Source: Actinobacteria bacterium UBA3120
Lineage (GTDB): Bacteria > Actinomycetota > Actinomycetes > S36-B12
NCBI GenBank assembly: GCA_002365735.1
Contig: DEZY01000029.1
Location: 1 to 6,899 of the forward strand
Direction: 5' to 3'
Length of the DNA: 6,899 nt
The position numbers and the translations under genes were made by a program. Below are positions 1 to 6,843 of this stretch, in pieces. The notes under the pieces are model-generated. The model was not told the origin of the DNA. It was given only the letters and a program-made list of their open reading frames with translations, and searched no databases. Within the stretch, counting starts at the first letter, position 1. Every line of letters begins with the position of its first letter.

Positions 1-1338
1 GTCAAGTGAAGTGAGCCCGACAAGTTGCGGCACCGTGGATTGCTCACGACCCGTCGAGATAGTGATGTTCACTGCCTGACCTTGTTCAATTGCTTCACCG
101 GGCGCGGGCTGTTGCGCAATAATCGTGCCCTGGGGACGTTCGGAAATCTCGGGAGTTTGTGCACCAATCCGCAGTTCAAATTCAGCCAAAGTTTCTGATG
201 CCTGTTCAATGGTGAGACCATCAAGACTGGGAACTGTGACGACGGTTCCACTGTCACTTCCTACTAGGAATCGTCCAATCACAATCGCACCAACAATTGC
301 CGCTGAAATGGCAACCAAAGAAAGTATCCAAAAAACAGCACTGCTTCGACCTTTGCGTCCAGTGGAAACACTTGTCTGATTTTCGCGGTTGATCCCCGAA
401 GCATCAAGGGGCGTCATCATGGCGGTCTGGTCGGCAACAATTGTTGGCACGGCAGCAGTTACCGGAGAACCCGCAACCGCTCGTTCAACATCGGCCCGAA
501 AATCACTCGCGCTTTGGTAGCGGTCATCGGCTCGCTTCGCCAACGCGCGCATCACAACAACGTCCACCTCGGGGGTTACCCCCGGATCAATTGTGGAAGG
601 AATCGCGGGCATTTCACTCACGTGTTGATAGGCGATTGCCACAGCGGAGTCGCCAGTGAACGGCGCCTTACCGGTAAGCAATTCAAAAAGCACAACGCCG
701 GTTGAATACAGATCACTCCGCGCATCAACAACTTCACCCCGAGCCTGTTCTGGTGACAGGTATTGCGCCGTGCCCATGACAGCTGAAGCGGAGGTCATAG
801 TTGATGCGACGTCATTGATCGCCCGAGCAATGCCGAAGTCCATAACTTTCACATCACCGGTCCGAGTGAGCATGACGTTTGCCGGCTTAATGTCACGGTG
901 CACAATTCCGTGCCGGTGCGCATAGTCCAGAGCCGCCAGAATCCCGGCAGTTATTTCCAGGGCCCGTTCCGGCAGAAGGCGGCGGCCACTGGCCACTATT
1001 TGCCGCAGGGTCATACCGTCGACATATTCCATAACGATGTAAGGAACAACAACTACCGGTTCACCGGTGTCGCCTTCCGGGGAAAGGGTGTCCTGGCCGG
1101 TGTCGTAGACCGCGACAATATTTGGGTGATTGAGGGCAGCGGCGCTCTGTGCTTCCCTGCGGAACCGAGCTTGAAAAGTGGGGTCTTTGGCTAAATCAGG
1201 GCGCAAAATCTTAATTGCAACCCGGCGGCCCAAGCGTAAATCCCGGCCTTCATGGACTTCAGCCATGCCACCTCGACCGATTACGGCACCGATTTCATAC
1301 CGGTCACCCAGCATTCGACCATGTTCTGATTCGCTCAC
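1..1338 (-). CDS. pknB: PASTA-domain Ser/Thr protein kinase PknB (3' end cut by window edge)
   Basis: Membrane receptor kinase that phosphorylates cell-wall synthesis and division proteins. The 446 codons present read open to the window edge. Visible kinase motifs: glycine loop G21-R-G-G-M-A26, catalytic lysine K43 in VAIK, helix-C E62, HRDIKPAN with D149, K151 and N154, DFG at 167-169, GTAQYLSPEQ at 189-198. T180 and T182 lie in the activation loop and are the likely autophosphorylation sites by analogy with M. tuberculosis PknB. A basic juxtamembrane stretch (GRKGR, 327-331) precedes one membrane segment (about 332-357). One PASTA repeat follows (about 366-430), and a second begins near 433 and is cut off. 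The family usually has three or four, so roughly 100-200 residues are probably missing. Start is GTG at 1338, chosen for a strong AAGGAGGG ribosome site just upstream and agreement with the PknB N-terminus (GDRYEIG). It lies 81 nt after pbpA. The PASTA domain makes PknA unlikely. Confidence 0.96.
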   Translation of the reverse strand, partial: MSESEHGRMLGDRYEIGAVIGRGGMAEVHEGRDLRLGRRVAIKILRPDLAKDPTFQARFRREAQSAAALNHPNIVAVYDTGQDTLSPEGDTGEPVVVVPYIVMEYVDGMTLRQIVASGRRLLPERALEITAGILAALDYAHRHGIVHRDIKPANVMLTRTGDVKVMDFGIARAINDVASTMTSASAVMGTAQYLSPEQARGEVVDARSDLYSTGVVLFELLTGKAPFTGDSAVAIAYQHVSEMPAIPSTIDPGVTPEVDVVVMRALAKRADDRYQSASDFRADVERAVAGSPVTAAVPTIVADQTAMMTPLDASGINRENQTSVSTGRKGRSSAVFWILSLVAISAAIVGAIVIGRFLVGSDSGTVVTVPSLDGLTIEQASETLAEFELRIGAQTPEISERPQGTIIAQQPAPGEAIEQGQAVNITISTGREQSTVPQLVGLTSLD

Positions 1339-1341
1339 AAG

Positions 1342-1349
1342 CCCTCCTT
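1342..1349 (-). promoter_or_regulatory. Strong Shine-Dalgarno of pknB
   Basis: On the minus strand this reads AAGGAGGG, with the AGGAGG core ending 4 nt before the GTG at 1338. It is the only near-consensus ribosome binding site in the window. The other genes start by coupling or with weak sites, so pknB is set up for independent translation. It also decides the GTG start. Confidence 0.8.
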
Positions 1350-1350
1350 A

Positions 1351-1412
1351 TGACAGATCATGTCACACCTAAGTCACTTATCATTGGCACGCACTCACCG
1401 GGAAACGTGACA
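1351..1412. repeat. Cluster of short dyad symmetries in the pbpA-pknB spacer
   Basis: Three symmetric elements lie in the only sizeable gap of the operon. TGACA and TGTCA flank a 5-nt centre at 1351-1365. TAAGT-C-ACTTA is a palindrome at 1370-1380. TGTCAC (1361-1366) can pair with GTGACA (1407-1412) across 40 nt. No T-run follows on the minus strand, so a simple rho-independent terminator is not supported. Possible roles are an operator, an mRNA stem or a processing site; none can be chosen from sequence alone. I saw no convincing -35/-10 pair for a separate pknB promoter. Confidence 0.4.
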
Positions 1413-1419
1413 CTTACAT

Positions 1420-2865
1420 TCAACGCCCCAAGACAGCTTTCATTACCGCTTTTGCAATGGGGGCAGCCAAACCATTTCCACTAACTTCGGCAGCGCCACT
1501 TTCTTCAATCACCACCGCAACCGCAACTTTTGGAGCCGCAGCTGGTGCAAATGAAATAAACCAAGCAACAGAGGGTGAGTCATTACCGGTTTGAGCTGTC
1601 CCGGTCTTACCCGCAACCCGAACCCCATCTATTTTAGCGTTACTACCCGTACCGTTTTCCACTACGTTCACCAACATTTCGGTCAGCGAGAGGGAATTGC
1701 TGGGCTTAAGGGCATCTTCAAATTGACTTGGCTCGGTTGTTTGCAGAATAGAAAGATCCGGCCCACGGATTTCCTGCACCAAGTACGGGTTCATGGTTCG
1801 ACCACTGTTACCTATTGATGCAGCCACCATGGCCATTTGTAACGCGGTTGCCCTCACCTCAAACTGACCAATTGCCGAGAGTGCAGTTTGCGGGGCGTCA
1901 GGATCCTGTGGGAACAGTGAAGTAGCTGCCCGCAGCGGAATCTCAAAACCGGAATTGAACCCAAACGCTTCGGCTTGATCACGGATCGCGGCCGCACCCA
2001 ATTCATTTCCCAACCACGCGAACGCGGTGTTACACGAGATCGCAAGGGCTTGCCGTAAAGTTATTTTCCCTTCCGGTCCGCATTCCTTGCCCGTCCAGTT
2101 TCGCAATTTTTTAGACGAGTTAGGCAACTGATACGTCTTAGGGCCAGGCAACACAGAGTCGGCCGTGAACCGACCAGACGCGAGAGCAGCCGAGGCAACA
2201 ACTACCTTAAACGTTGATCCTGGCGGGTTAAGGGACACAATCGGGCGATTCAATAATGGCTTATCGGGGTCCGCCTCGAGCTCGTTGTAGTACTCGCGAA
2301 TATCTGACGGGTCATGACTGGAAAGCCGATTAGGGTCAAACGACGGCATTTGCACCGAAGCCAAAATTCTTCCCGTCGCCGGTTCAATCGCGACCACCGC
2401 ACCACGCTTACCTTTGAGCCCCTTAAATGCTGCTTTCTGCGCAGCGGCATTAATTGTGGTGGTCACGGCTCCACCGACGGGTTGCCGCCCCGAGACTAAC
2501 TGCTGGACCCGGTCCACCGTGAAAATATCCGCCTTGCCATTCAAGATTCGATTCTCAGTGCGCTCAAGCCCCGTCGCTCCATAAACCAGGGAATAAAAAC
2601 CGGTTACTGGCGCAAACAACGGGCCATTGTTGTAATTACGCAGGTACGTCAACGTGTTGCCGGTCTCCACCGAGCGGGCAACCGGGTCTGAGGCAACCAG
2701 GATCGGTCCACGCTCTCGGTCGTACTCAGCCAGCAATACCCGTTGATTCCCCGGACGCGAACGGTAATCACCAGCGTTAATCACCTGAATCAAGGTCACA
2801 TTGGCGAGCAGTGCGATCAGAAGTAACCCAAAAACAAATGAAAGCCTACGGATCTGTCTAGTCAT
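1420..2865 (-). CDS. pbpA: Class B penicillin-binding protein PbpA (peptidoglycan D,D-transpeptidase)
   Basis: Cross-links peptidoglycan stem peptides outside the membrane as partner of a SEDS polymerase. It has 481 residues, close to M. tuberculosis PbpA (about 490). A short cytoplasmic N-terminus and one signal anchor (about 7-30) are followed by the conserved GNQRVLLAEYDRERG block (39-53), a pedestal domain to about 150, and the transpeptidase domain (about 155-478). Catalytic motifs are complete: S217-T-F-K220, S277-C-N279 and K420-T-G422. C262 and C278 sit with the same 16-residue spacing as a cysteine pair in the M. tuberculosis protein, C278 being inside the SxN motif, so a disulfide is likely. 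The ATG overlaps the rodA stop by one base (TAATG). A GGTGA Shine-Dalgarno-like stretch inside the rodA end (2873-2877) lies 7 nt upstream. The next gene, pknB, starts 81 nt further on. Confidence 0.97.
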   Translation of the reverse strand: MTRQIRRLSFVFGLLLIALLANVTLIQVINAGDYRSRPGNQRVLLAEYDRERGPILVASDPVARSVETGNTLTYLRNYNNGPLFAPVTGFYSLVYGATGLERTENRILNGKADIFTVDRVQQLVSGRQPVGGAVTTTINAAAQKAAFKGLKGKRGAVVAIEPATGRILASVQMPSFDPNRLSSHDPSDIREYYNELEADPDKPLLNRPIVSLNPPGSTFKVVVASAALASGRFTADSVLPGPKTYQLPNSSKKLRNWTGKECGPEGKITLRQALAISCNTAFAWLGNELGAAAIRDQAEAFGFNSGFEIPLRAATSLFPQDPDAPQTALSAIGQFEVRATALQMAMVAASIGNSGRTMNPYLVQEIRGPDLSILQTTEPSQFEDALKPSNSLSLTEMLVNVVENGTGSNAKIDGVRVAGKTGTAQTGNDSPSVAWFISFAPAAAPKVAVAVVIEESGAAEVSGNGLAAPIAKAVMKAVLGR

Positions 2866-4238
2866 TATTGGTTCACCCGCGGCACAACTTGCGTCATCGC
2901 ATCATCTGGTGAGACTTTCGACAGATCAGGCCGCCGAGAACGATCCGAGATCCGCAGCAATAGTGCCAAGATCACCCAGTTGGCAACCAGACTCGACCCA
3001 CCATAAGACAAAAATGGTGTGGTCAAACCGGTCAAGGGGATCAAACCGGTGACGCCACCGATAATCACAAATACTTGTAATGCAAAAGTAATAGACAACC
3101 CAGCGGCAAGTAATTGGCCGAAACCGTCGCGGCACGTGATAGCCGTTCGCAGGCCACGTTCAATCAAAATTGCGTAAAGTAGCAAAATTACAAAGATGCC
3201 AGTTACTCCCAATTCTTCACCCAAGGCCGCGACAATGAAGTCGGTGCTCGCAAATGGGACCAGATTCGGGAACCCTTGACCCAATCCGGCACCAAGAATC
3301 CCACCATTTGCCAACCCATAAATTGATTGCACAATTTGGTACCCGGTTGTGTCAGCGTATGACCAAGGGTCAAGCCAGACCGTGACTCGAGCCTGTACGT
3401 GGCCAAAATTTGCATATGCGAAATACGCGCCACCCAGAAACAAGAAAAAGCCAATAATTAGCCAAGACCTACGCTGAGTCGCGATATACAACATTGACAC
3501 AAACAAGCCAAAGAAGAGCACTGAAGTTCCCAAGTCGCGTTGGAAAATCAATACGCCTAAGGAAATAAACCAAGCGATCACAATTGGACCCAAGTCCTTC
3601 GGCCGCGGTAGTCCGATTCCTAAAACCTTGGTGCGCACCAATGCGAGCGAGTCACGAGTCTTGACCAAGTAGCCGGCGAAAAATATCGTGAGCAAAATCT
3701 TCGCCATTTCCGCAGGTTGGAATGAAAAGTCTCCCACCCTGATCCATAGTGTTGCGCCATTTACCGTTGTGCCAATTACGGGTGCCAGTGGTAACACCAT
3801 CAACACCAGGCCGATGAGTCCGAAAGTAAACGTATAGCGCTGCAAGCGCCGGTGATCGCGCAAAAGAATAAACACCCCACAGAACAAAATTCCCGCAATA
3901 GCGAACCAGGTGAGTTGCGAATACACGTCAGGTGTGGGGAGGGGAGCGTTATTGAGTTCAGCTCGACGTGCATCCGCAACATCAAGTCGGTAAATCATGA
4001 TCAAACCCAAAATTGTCAGCAACGTTCCCACGGGAAGCATAATTGGATCTGCGTATTTTGCTCGAACTCGAACTACCACGTGCATCACCAAAGCAATGAG
4101 CGCAACGGCACTGATCGTGATCCACAACCGAGGCGGTGTACCTTCGCCCGTTGCCCATCCCACCTGCAATGTTCCCAAAATTCCAAGCGCCCACGCAAAC
4201 ACCAGAAGAACCAATTCCGTGTTGCGTCTACTCTTCAC
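2865..4238 (-). CDS. rodA: SEDS-family peptidoglycan glycosyltransferase RodA (FtsW/RodA/SpoVE)
   Basis: Polytopic membrane enzyme that polymerises lipid II into glycan strands, working with the class B PBP encoded next to it. From the GTG start it has 457 residues with about ten hydrophobic segments. Family signatures: FSFQPAE (to about 177), QRDLGTS (about 233-239, carrying the conserved Asp of the RDLG motif), YQIVQS near 300, STDFI (331-335), GEELG (340-344), PLTGLTTPFLSYGGSS (about 401-416). I prefer GTG at 4238 because it forms a GTGA overlap with the pstP stop and has a GGGAAG stretch 6 nt upstream. An in-frame ATG at 4283 would add 15 residues but overlaps pstP by 49 nt and has its AGGA directly against the start codon. 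RodA is preferred over FtsW because of the operon position beside pbpA and close resemblance to mycobacterial RodA. The exact start is less sure than the identity. Confidence 0.95.
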   Translation of the reverse strand: MKSRRNTELVLLVFAWALGILGTLQVGWATGEGTPPRLWITISAVALIALVMHVVVRVRAKYADPIMLPVGTLLTILGLIMIYRLDVADARRAELNNAPLPTPDVYSQLTWFAIAGILFCGVFILLRDHRRLQRYTFTFGLIGLVLMVLPLAPVIGTTVNGATLWIRVGDFSFQPAEMAKILLTIFFAGYLVKTRDSLALVRTKVLGIGLPRPKDLGPIVIAWFISLGVLIFQRDLGTSVLFFGLFVSMLYIATQRRSWLIIGFFLFLGGAYFAYANFGHVQARVTVWLDPWSYADTTGYQIVQSIYGLANGGILGAGLGQGFPNLVPFASTDFIVAALGEELGVTGIFVILLLYAILIERGLRTAITCRDGFGQLLAAGLSITFALQVFVIIGGVTGLIPLTGLTTPFLSYGGSSLVANWVILALLLRISDRSRRPDLSKVSPDDAMTQVVPRVNQ

Positions 4239-5596
4239 TGTAAGCTTCCCGGACAACCTTGTGGGGGAATCAAGGCTAAACATTCCTGGGCACGAGCTTC
4301 AAGCTCGGTAACAATGCGCTGTGCATCCTGGTAACTTGCCGCCGGAATCCCTTTACTCACCAATTCCTGATCAAACAGGGGCAATGAACCGACAACGAGC
4401 CCAGAGTCTGAATCAATATCGGAGAGAGAGAAACCCGCCAGACTCCCTTGGACACCGTTGTAGATCGCTACCGTGCCGGTTCCCGCGCTACCGTTGACCG
4501 ATACGTACCACTGAGCCGCCAACCACTGTTGAGTGCCAAATAAGGTTCCGAAAGTAATAGCCGCGACCGTAAGCACCCCAACGGTGTAACCAATAATTTT
4601 TTTACGCCCCGATCGCCGGCGTGTTTTTGCTTCCTGTTCGCGTTCCCGGTCGTAAAGCGCTTGTTCAGCGGCAGGGACAATGAGTTCAGCATCAATCAAT
4701 GCTTGTGGCGCGGTCTCGGTGCCGAAATCAAATGGCGCAGGAGCATCGGGCTTATCAGGATCAGGTTGTGCATCGTCGGGAAAACGAGTGTTCGGCAACT
4801 GCAATCGCACCCGCGGCTCACCTGCAGCACCCACGACCACAGGAAGCGTGAGTGGTATTTCTTCCTCTGATTCACGTTCAATAACGTCCGCGACTACTAC
4901 GGTTACGTTGTCGGGCGCACCACGTTCGAGTGCTAGGTCAACGAGGCGAGTAACAACACCGGTGGGCTCACCTGAGCTCAGTGAGTACGCGATCTCAATG
5001 TCACTTAAGACACCGGACAATCCGTCCGAGCACAACAGAAACCGGTCACCCTTGCGGGCTTCACGAACCGAAAGATCTGGTTCAACTGGATTCATTCCAT
5101 CTAATGCCCGCATCAGGAGTGAGCGACGTGGATGCACGGCCGCTTCGGCTTCGGTGATTCGACCAGAGTCAACGAGTGTCTGTACGTACGTGTGGTCGTG
5201 GGTGAGTTGCTGTAAATCACCGTCACGCAGAAGGTAGGCACGAGAATCACCCACGTGAACGATCGCTATCCGGCCACCCAGCCAATACAAGCCGGTGACA
5301 GTCGTTCCCATCCCAGTGAGTTCAGGGTCTTCGGAGATCAACTCTTCAATTGCTTCACCAACTTTATCGATTGAGTCCGAAAGGTAGGTTAAAATGTCAG
5401 CATCGGTAGGAGGGTGAACATCAAGATCTGCAACCGTTGCCACCGCTAATGCCGATGCAAGTTCACCCGCAGCATGACCACCCATACCGTCAGCGACCAA
5501 TAACAACCGCGGGCCAACATAGCCGGAGTCCTCATTACCTTGACGCACTAAGCCCACGTCCGACTTAGCTGCGTACCGCAAACTCAATTTAGGCAT
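4235..5596 (-). CDS. pstP: PP2C-family Ser/Thr protein phosphatase PstP, membrane anchored
   Basis: Mn/Mg-dependent phosphatase that dephosphorylates PknB and its substrates. The 453-residue protein has a cytoplasmic PP2C domain (about 1-240) with RQGNEDS (18-24), the ADGMGGH motif with D36, GMGTT (96-100), VGDSRAYLLRDG with D117, CSDGLSG with D191, and APDNVTVVV with D229. These match the metal-binding aspartates of M. tuberculosis PstP. An acidic, proline-rich linker (about 240-320), a basic patch (325-333) and one membrane segment (about 334-356) follow. The last about 95 residues lie outside the cell and contain a compact VAIYNGV-type segment and two cysteines (C439, C448). The ATG lies 5 nt after fhaB with no clear Shine-Dalgarno, so translation is probably coupled. 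The TGA overlaps the rodA GTG by 4 nt. A run of seven A residues on the coding strand (4597-4603) sits just before the membrane segment. Confidence 0.97.
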   Translation of the reverse strand: MPKLSLRYAAKSDVGLVRQGNEDSGYVGPRLLLVADGMGGHAAGELASALAVATVADLDVHPPTDADILTYLSDSIDKVGEAIEELISEDPELTGMGTTVTGLYWLGGRIAIVHVGDSRAYLLRDGDLQQLTHDHTYVQTLVDSGRITEAEAAVHPRRSLLMRALDGMNPVEPDLSVREARKGDRFLLCSDGLSGVLSDIEIAYSLSSGEPTGVVTRLVDLALERGAPDNVTVVVADVIERESEEEIPLTLPVVVGAAGEPRVRLQLPNTRFPDDAQPDPDKPDAPAPFDFGTETAPQALIDAELIVPAAEQALYDREREQEAKTRRRSGRKKIIGYTVGVLTVAAITFGTLFGTQQWLAAQWYVSVNGSAGTGTVAIYNGVQGSLAGFSLSDIDSDSGLVVGSLPLFDQELVSKGIPAASYQDAQRIVTELEARAQECLALIPPQGCPGSLQ

Positions 5597-5601
5597 TGCG
5601 A

Positions 5602-6093
5602 CTAATTCTGAATCTGTAGTGTGCTGCGGCCAATACGAAGTGGTGCACCAACTGGTAGAACGGTTGGCGTGGTAATGCGGGAGCGATCAATCCAGGTTCC
5701 ATTCGTTGAACCCAAATCTTCAACGACCCATGAACCCTCGGATTCATAAATACGAGCATGCCGGCTCGACGCGTAATCATCGTCAATAATAATTGTGGAA
5801 TCTGGGGCACGACCCAAAGTTATTTGCGCACCTGCCAGTTCAACAATGGTTCCGACTAGTGGACCGTCAATTACAACAAGCCGATTACCGCGAACTTTTT
5901 GCTTACGAGAAATCTTCGGCGGCTTCGGCGGCTTCGGCTGGCGACCTTTTGATTTTTTCTTGACCCGCCCCGATCCGGTTGAATCTTCCGGTTGGCGAAT
6001 ATCACGACGCAATACCCACACGGCTAAAAGAACAAACACCCAAAGTAGCCCCAGGAATGCGAGTCGGACCAGGGTGAGTGCGAGCTCGGACAT
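5602..6093 (-). CDS. fhaB: Membrane-anchored FHA-domain protein FhaB (FipA-like)
   Basis: Phosphothreonine-binding adaptor of the kinase/phosphatase system. In mycobacteria the homologue is linked to septal wall synthesis through phosphorylated division proteins. It has 163 residues, close to the mycobacterial length. An N-terminal membrane anchor (about 8-28) is followed by a highly basic, Pro/Lys-rich linker (about 43-68) and an FHA domain (about 70-162) with G94-R95, the SSRHA motif (S110, H112) and DLGSTNGT (126-133), which together form the phosphopeptide pocket. The ATG is fixed by alignment with the FhaB N-terminus (membrane segment directly after the start) and lies 3 nt after the fhaA stop. 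A weak GGAG about 10 nt upstream is the only ribosome-site candidate, so coupling to fhaA is likely. Confidence 0.95.
   Translation of the reverse strand: MSELALTLVRLAFLGLLWVFVLLAVWVLRRDIRQPEDSTGSGRVKKKSKGRQPKPPKPPKISRKQKVRGNRLVVIDGPLVGTIVELAGAQITLGRAPDSTIIIDDDYASSRHARIYESEGSWVVEDLGSTNGTWIDRSRITTPTVLPVGAPLRIGRSTLQIQN
5914..5940. repeat. Short 9-bp tandem repeat inside fhaB
   Basis: About 2.9 copies of a 9-bp unit (CTTCGGCGG on the plus strand). It encodes the Lys-Pro-Pro periodic part of the FhaB linker (about residues 52-60). The unit length keeps the frame, so copy-number change would only alter linker length. Confidence 0.75.
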
Positions 6094-6096
6094 AAA

Positions 6097-6777
6097 TCAA
6101 CCGCTCCGAAAGACCAGCGAGGTCGTCCCGATTTGAACAACCGAACCTTCAACAAGTGCGACTTCAGTGATCTGCTCACCATTATGAAATGTTCCATTGG
6201 TTGAATCCAAATCACGCAGGTAGATAGGTGAACCTAAAACAATCTCGCAATGATTACGTGATGCGCCGGGATCCTCAACCCGAATGTCAACGTCGGTCCC
6301 CCGACCAAGGCGGGTAATTGCCCGAACGAGCGGGTAGGTGCCACCGCTGGCTTCAAGTCGGGGTTGCCCAACAACAACGGCGGACCCGCCGCCCTGAGTG
6401 GTGACCTCAGCGCGTGCCTCCGAGCGAACCCGGAAGATCCCGGTCTCCAGCTCTTCGTCTTCACCCAAACTGACAACCGGCGCCCCGAGCAGGGTGTAGC
6501 GCTGCTCACCGGAGTAGTCGGTCACTAGCGTGCCTAGCTCAGTGCACAATGCGTCTTTGAATACGGCCAGACGCCGGTAATCGTGTGAAGAAAGTTCAAT
6601 ATGAAAAATATTAGGAACTACGGTCCGCTCCCGGTCGATCACAGCGGCCCGGTCATCCATCTCCCGTTGCACAGCGGATGCGACCTCAACCGGCTGAACT
6701 TCTGCCTTGAAAGCCCGAGCGAACGCGCCACTGACCATCCGGTCCAGTGAATCCTCGAATCGTTCCAAAATTCCCAC
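6097..6777 (-). CDS. fhaA: DUF3662/FHA-domain protein FhaA
   Basis: Cytoplasmic phosphothreonine-binding protein heading the operon. In mycobacteria FhaA binds the phosphorylated pseudokinase region of the lipid II flippase MviN and restrains wall synthesis. This one has 226 residues. The N-terminal DUF3662 domain (about 1-120) includes the amphipathic start (GILERFEDSLDRMV) and the VPNIFHIELS segment. A Gly-rich linker (about 121-148) and a C-terminal FHA domain (about 150-225) follow, with G158-R159, SRNH (173-176) and LDSTNGT (190-196). M. tuberculosis FhaA is about 527 residues because of a long central linker that is absent here; both end domains are intact, so this is a compact form and not a truncation. 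The start is GTG at 6777. An ATG overlapping it at 6779 is out of frame. No good Shine-Dalgarno is present, but a TANNNT hexamer lies 6 nt upstream, consistent with a leaderless message. Confidence 0.94.
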   Translation of the reverse strand: MGILERFEDSLDRMVSGAFARAFKAEVQPVEVASAVQREMDDRAAVIDRERTVVPNIFHIELSSHDYRRLAVFKDALCTELGTLVTDYSGEQRYTLLGAPVVSLGEDEELETGIFRVRSEARAEVTTQGGGSAVVVGQPRLEASGGTYPLVRAITRLGRGTDVDIRVEDPGASRNHCEIVLGSPIYLRDLDSTNGTFHNGEQITEVALVEGSVVQIGTTSLVFRSG

Positions 6778-6783
6778 ATGACG

Positions 6784-6789
6784 ATGTTA
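6784..6789 (-). promoter_or_regulatory. Putative -10 element of the fhaA operon promoter (leaderless)
   Basis: The minus strand reads TAACAT, fitting the actinobacterial TANNNT -10. Six bases separate it from the GTG of fhaA, so a start of transcription at the usual distance would fall on the G of the start codon. The absence of a usable Shine-Dalgarno supports this. No clear -35 hexamer is visible at the expected distance, so this is an inference. Confidence 0.45.
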
Positions 6790-6843
6790 CCTGTAAAGGT
6801 CGGATCCGCCGTGACGTGATCGGTACGCGTGGCGGTAACCTTT
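6786..6843. repeat. Inverted repeats spanning the fhaA / tRNA-Leu divergent gap
   Basis: GTTACC (6786-6791) is mirrored by GGTAAC (6834-6839), and AAAGGT (6795-6800) by ACCTTT (6838-6843). The first pair contains the candidate -10 elements of the two opposite promoters. The repeat may be a by-product of similar promoter sequences or a binding site for a shared regulator. Confidence 0.4.
6811..6841 (+). promoter_or_regulatory. Putative promoter of tRNA-Leu
   Basis: A GTGACG -35-like hexamer (6811-6816) and a TAACCT -10-like hexamer (6836-6841) are separated by 19 bp. The -10 lies 14 nt before the tRNA 5' end, a normal distance for a short tRNA leader. The spacer is on the long side and the hexamers are imperfect. 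Confidence 0.4.

Noticed and set aside
1351..1395. Independent sigma-A promoter for pknB
   Set aside because: GTGACT-like and CATAAG/TCATAA-like hexamers can be found but match the consensus poorly; not strong enough to list.
1339..1419. Rho-independent terminator between pbpA and pknB
   Set aside because: The dyads are short, AT-containing and not followed by a T-run on the minus strand.
3852..4334. Plus-strand open frame of 160 codons
   Set aside because: It lies antisense to rodA and the end of pstP, has no recognisable domain, and both minus-strand genes are clearly conserved.
4680..5237. Plus-strand open frame of 185 codons, very rich in Ser and Arg
   Set aside because: Its composition is what results from reading the pstP coding strand in reverse; no ribosome site or domain supports it.
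5914..5940. CRISPR or functional DNA repeat array
   Set aside because: Only three 9-bp units without spacers, in frame, explained by the Lys-Pro-Pro linker of FhaB.
6777..6779. ATG at 6779 as the fhaA start
   Set aside because: It is two bases out of frame with fhaA; the frame it opens has no domain and only 60 or so codons.
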